A DNA stretch of 64,000 nucleotides from Bifidobacterium jacchi. Its GTDB lineage: Bacteria; Actinomycetota; Actinomycetes; Actinomycetales; Bifidobacteriaceae. Shown piece by piece: positions 57,201 through 64,000 of the stretch (position 1 is its first letter; each line of letters begins with the position of its first letter). Position numbers and translations under genes: made by a program. The notes beneath the pieces are model-generated. The model did no database searches, was not told the DNA's origin, and worked only from the letters and a program-made list of their open reading frames with translations. The stretch is taken from the NCBI RefSeq assembly GCF_009078285.1, contig NZ_RQSP01000008.1, positions 1 through 64,000 of the forward strand. The letters are read 5' to 3'.

Positions 57201-59346
57201 ACGCAGCGCGCAGCTGCTGTCCGTCGACCCGGCGGTCCTGGAGCGCCTGCTCACGGGCTCGGACATGACCGCGCTGCTCGATCCTGAGGCTATCGCGCAG
57301 GTCGAACGCCAGCTCGCCTCGCGACGATTCTGGAACGAACTCGACGAGGACGACGTGGCGGGGCGCGTGGCGCGCTATGCGAAGACGCATGGTCCGTTCA
57401 CCGCCGATCGAATGATCGCCGATCTCGGACTCGATGCGCGGACGGCGGTTCATGCGCTGGACGAGATGGAACGCCGTGGAGAGCTGCTCAAAGGTGCGTT
57501 TCGTGCCGCGACGAAGACGGATGACTCCGCATCCGGCGGACAGACGGCAACACAGTCGCAGACCCGGAAGGAAACCCAGGCGGAAGCGCCAGGCGAGATG
57601 CAGCTGCTTCACCGTGAGGTGTTCCGCCGCATCCGCGCGCTGTCGCTGGCCAGAATGCGCAAGGCGATCAAGCCTGTGCCTGCGTCCGTGTTCCAGCGAT
57701 TCGTGCTGGACCGCCAGTCGGTGGCATCGGTCGGGGCGCAGCGTCTCGAAGGGGCCGACGGACTGGCGCAGGTCATCGAACAGCTCGAAGGAGTGGCGCT
57801 GCCCGCCGCGCTATGGGAGAGCGCCGTGTTCCCGGCTCGGATCAGGAACTATACGCCGTCCATGCTCGACGAGCTGCTTGCCGAGGGCGACGTCGTGTGG
57901 GTGGCGGACGGCTCGCGCGGCTCGCAGTGCATCGGACGCATAGCGTTCCATCCCTCGCGTTCGGCGATCCTTGCGCCCATGCAGACGCTGCATCGTACGA
58001 GCGACGCAGCCCGGCACCGCAATGGGATCGTCGACGGTGCAGCCGCAGCCGCGCATGACCTCGACCGCGATGTCATGAGCGCGATATCGGATGCGCTGTC
58101 GTACGCATCCGGTGCCGGCTCCTATCGGGCCGATCGGCTGGAGGACATGGCGCGAGCCGCATGGAATCGCCATAGAGCTGAACAGGGGAGCGACGGGAAC
58201 GGTGACGACGGTCACGACGGTGACGGCACCGACATCACCGACATCACCGTGGATGACGCGACCGGTGAGATCATGGACGACGGCTGGTCGCATCAGGCAT
58301 TCGAAAACGCGCTATGGGCGCTGGTGCGGCAGGGCAGCATCACCAACAGTTCGTTCTCCCCGGTGCGCGCGGTGCTTGCCGGCGGCGGGGCCGGCCCACA
58401 GACGAAAACGGTGCGCGTGGCTCGGCGACGGGTCAGACTCGGCACGCGGCTTCCGGCGCGTCTGGGAGGATTGTGGTCGCTGGTCGCCTCATCCTCATCC
58501 CGGTCCATGCCCGCCGATGGGGGCGAGGACTCGGACGAGGAATCGGGCAGACGCGCCATCGCCATGGTGGAGGCGCTGCTGGACCGTTACGGCATCATCG
58601 CCCAGCCGCTCATCGACAAGGAGGACATCGACGGAGGATTCTCCGGCCTGTATCCCGTCCTTCGACGCATGGAGGAGCGCGGGCTGCTGGTCAGGGGCAT
58701 GTTCGTCGAAGGATTCGGCGCCGCGCAATTCGCCGAGCGGGAGTCCATCGACGCGTTGCGCGGCATGGCCGATGATGCCCGCGGCGGCGGGGGAGCGCTC
58801 GTCGCCATCGATGCGCTCGATCCCGCCAATCTCTACGGGTCGGCGATTCCATGGCCGATTGCCGGTGCCGAATCCGAGCGTCATGCGTCAGCGGATGCGT
58901 CGACACCGCATGATGCACAGATTTCATCGGAAGGTCGAACGTCATCGGAGGAGCGGGTGCCATCGCAGGAGCAGATGTCGGCGGATGCGCCGCAACAGCG
59001 GGACCCTCCGTCGTCGGGCCAATTCGATGCGCGCGAGCATGCCGCCGGTCTACGTCCGTCACGGCGCGCCGGCAGCGTCGTCGTGACGGCACAGGGCAGA
59101 CCGGTGCTGATGATCGTGCCGCGCAGCCATCGCCTGTTCGCGTTCGACGCCGCATCCGAAACCCTTCGCCGAGCCTGCGGCGAACTGGTCTTCGCGCTGC
59201 AGCGCACGATGGACTGCGAGGGCGTCGGCGGCATCACCGTAGCGGATGTCAACGGCTCACCGGTGAGGTCTCGTCCGCAACTGCTGCGCATGCTGCATAT
59301 GGCGGGATTCGTGCCGTGTCCGCAGGGCATGAAGCTGTACCGCTGA
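54280..59346 (+). CDS. lhr: Lhr-family ATP-dependent DNA helicase
   Basis: A 1688-residue large helicase-related protein. The ATG at 54280 begins MCESVDLFSAPTRAWF, the normal Lhr start; the frame open further upstream (from 53668) is antisense to the neighbouring hydrolase and is not used. Domain 1 has Walker A APTGSGKTLAAFL and the DEVH box VDEVHALAGSKRGAHLAL. Domain 2 has ATSSLELGIDMGSVDLVIQ and GLQRVGRADHHVGG. A DEAD-associated domain, winged helix and long C-terminal Lhr-CTD follow. The latter includes acidic inserts (about 1300, 1545). Mycobacterial Lhr acts in DNA repair; control by SOS here is suggested, not shown. Confidence 0.95.
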   Translation: MCESVDLFSAPTRAWFSHAFGRPTEVQREAWPAIRSGGNVLAIAPTGSGKTLAAFLSAIDRLMTEGEARAVHGVRVLYVSPLKALAVDVAKNLESPLGGIARQCEAMGVAPPRISVATRSGDTTARERRAIAAHPPDILVTTPESLYLLLTSKARRILRTVRTVIVDEVHALAGSKRGAHLALSLERLDMLVAEPVQRIGLSATVNPAGEAARFLAGSAPITIIDPHGRPGMRLRAVAPLADMRDLNSADMPSKAGAAQSLRGERHISGVTPRMMRLVGTASDGAHGAGDAGKPADHANPTGVAAGRTGSIWPVVERSVLDEILAHRTTLVFVNSRGLAERLTARLNDLYAEGRHGKSAGSFDADDDAKGGADGHVGKKGLATHYDAVVGSTTMLVQSHDADDVIAMAHHGSVSKERRKQIEERLKHGRLRCVVATSSLELGIDMGSVDLVIQIAPPLSVSSGLQRVGRADHHVGGVSHALFYPLTREQIIGVATGIEGMMAGAIEPLHIPRNPLDVLAQQTVAAAAMDDLKPDEWYRSVRRSAPFEDLQRDVFDAVMGMMTGTYDDEEFSAFRPPLMWNRDDDIISARPGAQRLAVTSGGTIPDRGLYTVVLPESESGRGPRRVGELDEEMVYESRVGDVITLGTSTWQIQEITRDRVVVTPAPGRTARLPFWHGEGLGRDAGFGRARGGFLRQVCSGLEDAPQGEPPDNASGPATASGRTRERSAPRFTVPVERRLREDGLDDNAVDNLAALLSEQRAATGVVPDDRHIVVERCRDEESDWRVIVHSPFGRRVHEPWALAIGDRLSRRFGFDGQIYAADDGIVIRLPDMGGDVPSRDLLVFDPDELDRIVRAQVGDSVLFAARFRECAARSLFLPRTDPGRRVPLWQQRLRAAQLLGAARARRNFPLLLETARECLQDVYDMPALREIMEAVGSGAISLVETQTQEPSPFAENLLFGFVGSVMYQYDMPQAERSAQLLSVDPAVLERLLTGSDMTALLDPEAIAQVERQLASRRFWNELDEDDVAGRVARYAKTHGPFTADRMIADLGLDARTAVHALDEMERRGELLKGAFRAATKTDDSASGGQTATQSQTRKETQAEAPGEMQLLHREVFRRIRALSLARMRKAIKPVPASVFQRFVLDRQSVASVGAQRLEGADGLAQVIEQLEGVALPAALWESAVFPARIRNYTPSMLDELLAEGDVVWVADGSRGSQCIGRIAFHPSRSAILAPMQTLHRTSDAARHRNGIVDGAAAAAHDLDRDVMSAISDALSYASGAGSYRADRLEDMARAAWNRHRAEQGSDGNGDDGHDGDGTDITDITVDDATGEIMDDGWSHQAFENALWALVRQGSITNSSFSPVRAVLAGGGAGPQTKTVRVARRRVRLGTRLPARLGGLWSLVASSSSRSMPADGGEDSDEESGRRAIAMVEALLDRYGIIAQPLIDKEDIDGGFSGLYPVLRRMEERGLLVRGMFVEGFGAAQFAERESIDALRGMADDARGGGGALVAIDALDPANLYGSAIPWPIAGAESERHASADASTPHDAQISSEGRTSSEERVPSQEQMSADAPQQRDPPSSGQFDAREHAAGLRPSRRAGSVVVTAQGRPVLMIVPRSHRLFAFDAASETLRRACGELVFALQRTMDCEGVGGITVADVNGSPVRSRPQLLRMLHMAGFVPCPQGMKLYR

Positions 59347-59589
59347 CCGATTTCATCGGCTTTGCGGGCTTTTCGCCGTTCGACCGTGTGTGCCGTGTCC
59401 ACACGGCGGCTTGTTCGTGTTCGGTGGCGCGTTGCGCGTTCGGCGGGGCGTGCTCAAGCCGCCGCGAAGGCCGGGTTTCAGCCGCGATGACTGGGGTTGC
59501 GACGACCGCGACGGCAACGACCGCGTTCATGGCAACCGCGGCGACGATGGCGATAGCGGTGATGGCGACGGCGGCACGGGCAATGTCGG

Positions 59590-60567
59590 CTACAGCGCCT
59601 GATAGACGATGCGCACGGCCTGGGCGATGTCATCCCATGACGAGCCGTTCGTCAGCACCACGACGATCAGATCGCCCTTCGCCGAGTAGACGATGCCGGC
59701 GTCATTGAGATACGCGTCAAGAAAACCGACCTTGTCCGCGACGGTCACGTCATCGTCGAACGCGGCCGGAATGCCCTCGCGGTAGATCTGCCGCTCCATC
59801 AACGCCAGTATGCGATCCACCGACTCGTCGGTAAGACCATTGCGATGATAGAAATCCTCCAATATGGAGGACAGATCGTCGGCGGTCGTGCGCACGATGC
59901 CGTCGTTGCCGAACACGGTTCCGCTCGCGCCCGCGGCGACGGCGCGGGCGGTGGTCTCGTCATTCGACGACACGCTGGTCAGCCATGCGATCGGGCAATC
60001 GTTGTCGGAATTGACGATCATCGTATCGAGACAGGACTCCAACGTCATGCCGTTGAGAGCGGACTGCCACGACAATGCGCCGGACTCCACCATCGTGGCC
60101 ATATCCCGCGCCACATACAGCTTGTAGGTGCTTGCGGAAACGAACACGCGTCCGCCGTTGATGTTCACCAGCTCATATCCGGTGCGCGCATCGCGCACCA
60201 CCATCGCATACGATTCGGCACCGGCGAACAGATCGTCCAGAGAGCCGCGCACCTCGTCGGTCAGATCGTGAAGCGGCTCCTTGTCCTGCGTGCTCGGATC
60301 GCCCATGCCGATGCGCAGCAGCTCCGGCAGCGTCCGGGTCCGTTCGATCATCGCGTTGAGCAGCACCGCCTGCGCATCCCAGTCGCTATCGTCTCCGGAT
60401 TCGTCGGGGGTGTGGTCGGCCTTGGTCGAAGGTCCGAACGGATACGGCATCGTCGTCGAAGCGGCGGCCACCGCCGCGACCGCGTTCGGAGACAGCCCGG
60501 ATGCGATCAGCGCCATCGCGACCGTGGCTGACGTGGCGGCATGACGCAAGCCGATGCGCATCCTCAT
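59590..60567 (-). CDS. Secreted beta-lactamase-like serine hydrolase
   Basis: A 325-residue exported protein with a signal peptide ending in an Ala-rich stretch (about residue 35). The class A beta-lactamase-like fold is supported by SxxK (Ser146-Thr-Tyr-Lys149), SDN (187-189) and a KVG triad near residue 278 in place of KTG. No obvious Glu166-type omega loop is visible, so it may be a peptidoglycan-active or unrelated serine hydrolase rather than a resistance enzyme. The start follows GGAGGCTGTC. It is convergent with lhr and shares orientation with parC. Confidence 0.85.
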   Translation of the reverse strand: MRMRIGLRHAATSATVAMALIASGLSPNAVAAVAAASTTMPYPFGPSTKADHTPDESGDDSDWDAQAVLLNAMIERTRTLPELLRIGMGDPSTQDKEPLHDLTDEVRGSLDDLFAGAESYAMVVRDARTGYELVNINGGRVFVSASTYKLYVARDMATMVESGALSWQSALNGMTLESCLDTMIVNSDNDCPIAWLTSVSSNDETTARAVAAGASGTVFGNDGIVRTTADDLSSILEDFYHRNGLTDESVDRILALMERQIYREGIPAAFDDDVTVADKVGFLDAYLNDAGIVYSAKGDLIVVVLTNGSSWDDIAQAVRIVYQAL

Positions 60568-60845
60568 GACAGCCTCCGATCAACGGCCGCAAACCAGCCT
60601 GGTCCGTGAACGATCACCTCCACCATAGCGGACATGGCGGAGCACTGCGATGTAGACAGACGCGCCGTGCGCGCCGCGCGTTCCGCGCATGCAGCACGCA
60701 CGGCGCGTCTGCCGGGTATGTAGGGTATGAGGTAGGCGTGTGCCACAGGCACGTAATACCCTCTGCGCCGATGTCCGGCGGTGTCAGGAGGCGGTGTCGG
60801 AAGGCGGCGCAGGCAACGCCAGCGTCAGGCGACGAATCCGAAGCG

Positions 60846-63560
60846 TCAGGCGACGAATCCGATCGGCGAGGCGAGCTCCACGCCGGATGCGTCGCGCCGC
60901 ATGTCGGGCTTCGGCAGCTCGACGGGCGAGCCGGAGTCGGTCGAAGCATGCAGAGGATAGGCTCCCACACATGCGAGGATCAGCGTGTTCTGCCCCTTGA
61001 GGAAGCGCTGCGCGCGCACGCCGGCGGTGCCACGGCCCTTCGTCGGATACATCTCCAGCGGGGTCACCTTCGCCGAACCGTTGTCCGTGCCGGCCAACGC
61101 GTCCGCATCGCCGGCGACCGTCAGCACCACGGCGCCGGACGAGGCCGACAGGCCGTTGCCGCCCTCCTCGTACGTCCATGCGATCTTGCCGGCGGGTATG
61201 GCGGCGAACGCCATCACACGGCACCCCTCGGCAAGCCGGATGCCGGCCATGCCGCCCGCGGTGCGCCCCTGCGGGCGGACCAGCGCCGCGTCGAAGGTGA
61301 GCAGCGATGCGTCCGACGAGATGAACACCAGACGGTCGCCGTCGCGCGCCGGAGCGGCGGCCAGCACCTCGTCGCCGTCCTTGAGATCGATCACCGACCA
61401 TGAGTCCATCGTCGTGGGAGCCTCTCGATTCCAGCGCTTGACCACGCCTCGGCGGGTGCCGATAGCCAGCGGGAGCAGCGCCGCGGCGGATTGCGAACCC
61501 GCGTCGGAACCGCCGTCGGAACCGGCGTCAACCGGATCGCCGTGCATGGCGATGGCCGCCACCACATGCTCGCCGTGCACGGGCTGCGTGCTTTCGGTCA
61601 TGGCGATCAGCTCGTCGGCGCGCACGCCACCGGTCACATGCAGCGTCGTCGAGGCGGGCAGCGACGGCAGATCGCTCACATGCGCGAGCACGAGACGGCC
61701 GGCCGACGTGATCAGCGCATAGGAGGCGCGTGTGGACGTCGCGAAGATCGAACGGATCTGATCGTCCGCGGTACGCGGATCGGCGGCGGACCGCGCATGC
61801 CAGACATCCATCGCTGACGGCGTCGTCCGGGCGATCAGACCGGATGCGCTCAGCATCACCGTGCATGGCGCGTCCTCGATCTGCAGCGCCTGCGCGGCAG
61901 CGTCCTCGCGCCCCTCGCGTCGCGCCGCGGCCGCAGCGGCGACATCGGATGCGGCATGCTGCGTCGTCGTCACCGCCTTGGCTGCGTCCAATGCCGCATC
62001 CCGCGCATCGTCGTCGCCGTGCGCTACCACCGGCGTGAGCGTGCCGGACTCGTCGGCGTCGAGCAGCACGGTGCGCCGAGGTGAGCCCCAGGCCTCGACG
62101 GCCTCGTCCATCTCCCGCACGACCACGGCGTCCAGCTCGTCGTTCGATGCGAGAATGCGGTCGAGCTCCTCGATGCGATGCCTCAGATCGTCGCGCTCGG
62201 CCTCAAGCTCGATGCGGCTCATGCGGGTGAGTCGGCGCAGACGAAGATCGAGGATGTACTGCGACTGTATGTCGTCCAGATCGAAGACGGCCATCAGGCG
62301 GCTCTTCGCCGCGTCGGCGTCGTCCGAGGTGCGAATCACCTGAATCACTTCGTCGATGTCGAGCAGCGCGAGCAGCAGGCCCTCGACCAGATGCAGCCGC
62401 TCCAGCGCCTTGCGACGGCGGAACGCGCTGCGACGACGCACCACGCCACGACGGTGGCCGATCCACACGTCCAGCATCTCGCGCAGCCCCATCGTGTGCG
62501 GCCGACCGTCCACCAAAGCGACGTTGTTGATGGTGAAGTTGTCCTCCAGCGGCGTATGGCGGAACAGCTGCAGAAGAACCGCGTTCGGGTCGAAGCCGGT
62601 CTTGACCTCGATGACGATGCGGGTGCCGTTGTGCCGGTCCGTCAGATCGATCGCGCCGGAGATGCCCTCCAGCTTATGGTTCTTCACGCCTTCGGAGATG
62701 CGTTCCAGCACCCGTTCGGGTCCGACCATGAACGGCAGCTCGGTCACCACGATCGCCTTCTTGCGCGCCGTCACGTTCTCGATGTGCGTCGTCGCGCGCG
62801 TGGTCACCGTGCCGCGGCCGTCGCGGTAGGCATCGCGAATGCCGTCACGACCGATGATGATGCCGCCGCCGGGCCAGTCGGGCCCCGGCACGTAGCGCAT
62901 GAGCTCCTCCAGCGTGGCGTCGGGATGGGCCATGAGATGCTTGGCGGCGGCCACCGTCTCGCGCAGGTTGTGCGTGGCCATGTTCGTCGCCATGCCCACC
63001 GCGATGCCGGAGCCGCCGTTGACGAGCAGATTGGGGATCGCGCTCGGCAGCACGACGGGCTCCTTGAGCTTGTTGTCGTAGTTTGGCGTGAAATCGACCG
63101 TGTCCTCATCGAGCCCGGCGTTCATGCCGAGCGCCGCGGGGGCCAGCCGGGCCTCCGTGTATCGCGATGCCGCGGGCCCGTCGTCAAGGGAGCCGAAGTT
63201 GCCGTGGCCGTCCACCAGCGGCAGCCGCATCGCGAACGGCTGGGCGAGACGCACCATCGCCTCGTAGATCGCCGAATCGCCGTGGGGATGCAGCTTGCCC
63301 ATCACCTCGCCGACCACGCGCGCCGACTTCATGTACGGGCGGTCGGGGGAGAGGTTCATCTGCCCCATCTGGTAGATGATGCGCCGCTGCACCGGCTTGA
63401 GCCCGTCGCGCGCATCCGGCAGCGCTCGCGCATAGATCACCGAATAGGCGTATTCGAGGAACGACTTGCTCATCTCCTCGTTCAACGGGGTCTCGACGAT
63501 GTGCTCCTTGACCTGACGCAGGTCGTAGGAGGAGTGCGCCGGTTTGCGGCCATGTGCCAT
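60846..63560 (-). CDS. parC: DNA topoisomerase IV subunit A
   Basis: A 904-residue type IIA topoisomerase breakage-reunion subunit, partner of ParE. It starts at the ATG at 63560 ([20 protein letters not shown]) behind GGGAGCACTC. The quinolone-resistance region reads [19 protein letters not shown], with Ser and Glu as in ParC. The catalytic Tyr is in [13 protein letters not shown]. The C-terminal beta-pinwheel (about 560-900) has [14 protein letters not shown]-type blades. A longer frame from 63773 adds a DEQS/DEQT repeat that is probably not translated. Confidence 0.93.
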   Translation of the reverse strand: MAHGRKPAHSSYDLRQVKEHIVETPLNEEMSKSFLEYAYSVIYARALPDARDGLKPVQRRIIYQMGQMNLSPDRPYMKSARVVGEVMGKLHPHGDSAIYEAMVRLAQPFAMRLPLVDGHGNFGSLDDGPAASRYTEARLAPAALGMNAGLDEDTVDFTPNYDNKLKEPVVLPSAIPNLLVNGGSGIAVGMATNMATHNLRETVAAAKHLMAHPDATLEELMRYVPGPDWPGGGIIIGRDGIRDAYRDGRGTVTTRATTHIENVTARKKAIVVTELPFMVGPERVLERISEGVKNHKLEGISGAIDLTDRHNGTRIVIEVKTGFDPNAVLLQLFRHTPLEDNFTINNVALVDGRPHTMGLREMLDVWIGHRRGVVRRRSAFRRRKALERLHLVEGLLLALLDIDEVIQVIRTSDDADAAKSRLMAVFDLDDIQSQYILDLRLRRLTRMSRIELEAERDDLRHRIEELDRILASNDELDAVVVREMDEAVEAWGSPRRTVLLDADESGTLTPVVAHGDDDARDAALDAAKAVTTTQHAASDVAAAAAARREGREDAAAQALQIEDAPCTVMLSASGLIARTTPSAMDVWHARSAADPRTADDQIRSIFATSTRASYALITSAGRLVLAHVSDLPSLPASTTLHVTGGVRADELIAMTESTQPVHGEHVVAAIAMHGDPVDAGSDGGSDAGSQSAAALLPLAIGTRRGVVKRWNREAPTTMDSWSVIDLKDGDEVLAAAPARDGDRLVFISSDASLLTFDAALVRPQGRTAGGMAGIRLAEGCRVMAFAAIPAGKIAWTYEEGGNGLSASSGAVVLTVAGDADALAGTDNGSAKVTPLEMYPTKGRGTAGVRAQRFLKGQNTLILACVGAYPLHASTDSGSPVELPKPDMRRDASGVELASPIGFVA

Positions 63561-63660
63561 GAGTGCTCCCATCCGCCAGTGATCGTTGCGGCCGCGCGCA
63601 TGCGACCGACCGCACCATAGTAGCGAAACCACGGGATGCCGTGGCGGCGGGGGCGTCCGT

Positions 63661-63744
63661 TCATCGGATTGCTCATCGGTTTGCTCATCGGTTTGCTCAT
63701 CGGCTTGCTCATCGGATTGTTCATCGGATTGTTCATCGGTTCGC
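63661..63744. repeat. 12-bp tandem repeat, seven copies, before parC
   Basis: TCATCGGATTGC and close variants (GTTTGC, GCTTGC, GATTGT, GTTCGC endings) occur seven times with no gaps (63661, 63673, 63685, 63697, 63709, 63721, 63733). It lies in the gap between divergent parC and the phosphatase-family gene and keeps an open frame on both strands. Confidence 0.93.
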
Positions 63745-63784
63745 ATCGCCACGTCGCTGCCGCGCATCGCCACGACTCTGCCGC
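63743..63784. repeat. 21-bp tandem repeat, two copies
   Basis: GCATCGCCACGTCGCTGCCGC (63743-63763) is followed by a 63764-63784 copy with three differences (ACT in place of TCG after the shared CACG), directly after the 12-bp repeat. Confidence 0.85.
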
Positions 63785-63820
63785 GCGTCGCCGTTCGCGT
63801 TTTCGCCGTCCGGTGATTGA

Positions 63821-64000
63821 ATGGGCGATATGGGAGTGGAAGTACCGTCTACCAATGAGCTGCTTGATTTCGTGCCTGTCGCGCAGTATTCGGACCATGC
63901 GGATGGCCGGCGCGGCGGCCCGCTGCACCTGTCGGCGCTGCTGCCGGCGGTTTCCGCGGCGATCGGCGTGCCCATCGCGACCCCCGTGCATCCCGACCCC
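63821..64000 (+). CDS. Alkaline phosphatase superfamily protein, N-terminal part
   Basis: The first 60 residues of a gene cut by the window end. The N terminus contains [16 protein letters not shown] and [20 protein letters not shown], resembling alkaline phosphatase/nucleotide pyrophosphatase proteins that often lie beside parC in actinobacteria (family knowledge). No catalytic residue is reached. ATG at 63821 is the longest start; a second in-frame ATG is at 63830, and no ribosome binding site is evident. Confidence 0.6.
   Translation, partial: MGDMGVEVPSTNELLDFVPVAQYSDHADGRRGGPLHLSALLPAVSAAIGVPIATPVHPDP

Noticed and set aside
63561-63773. N-terminal extension of ParC with DEQS/DEQT repeats
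   Set aside because: A good ribosome binding site and the family-typical N terminus support the 63560 start; the extension is translated repeat DNA.

Overview
This window looks like a chromosomal segment of a Bifidobacterium, a high-GC actinobacterium. The evidence is gene content and order: miaB-miaA, ftsK-pgsA-cinA-clgR-DUF3046-recA-recX, hpf-secA, plsC, a PASTA kinase, idsA, DUF4192, a principal sigma factor, parE and parC. An actinobacterial SOS box lies before recA, and ABC sugar uptake genes occur without a cognate ATPase. The window opens in the tail of a 5S rRNA and ends inside an alkaline-phosphatase-superfamily gene.

Layout. 1-8.7 kb: end of an rRNA operon, a LuxR-type two-component system divergent from a DUF5067 membrane protein, a Bax-inhibitor-1 protein, an EamA transporter overlapping tail-to-tail with a small alarmone synthetase, and a second two-component system. 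8.8-12.1 kb: the tRNA-modification pair miaB-miaA, then a Fic-domain protein with an altered active-site motif. 12.2-25 kb: housekeeping block (ftsK, pgsA, cinA, clgR, DUF3046, recA, recX, rnpB on the minus strand, hpf, secA). 25-40.5 kb: a carbohydrate-use island around trpD. It holds a LacI regulator fused to a whole solute-binding-protein domain, a cytoplasmic GH115 alpha-glucuronidase, a GPH-type symporter, a sortase-anchored beta-helix surface protein and a CUT1 ABC importer (two permeases plus a lipoprotein). 40.5-64 kb: core genes (plsC, PASTA kinase, prenyl synthase, sigma factor, parE, aspA, TAP-like hydrolase, lhr helicase, beta-lactamase-like protein, parC).

The island is the most interesting part. 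Three promoter regions (about 27.57, 31.79 and 37.02 kb), before the GH115 gene, the surface protein and the ABC importer, share tandem TGGCAAC boxes spaced exactly 10 bp. The first lies between the divergent LacI-SBP and GH115 genes. This suggests one regulon: the surface protein cuts or captures a glucuronic-acid-bearing glycan, the transporters import fragments, GH115 removes glucuronic acid in the cytoplasm, and the double-sensor repressor reads the imported ligand. The grouping and shared boxes are visible in the sequence. The substrate and the regulator-site match are inference.

Other signals include a five-copy 13-mer array with 19-bp pitch after secA, three evenly spaced TGTCC/GNACA sites between the first two-component system and its divergent neighbour, an SOS-like box on the lhr start codon, and several tandem repeats.
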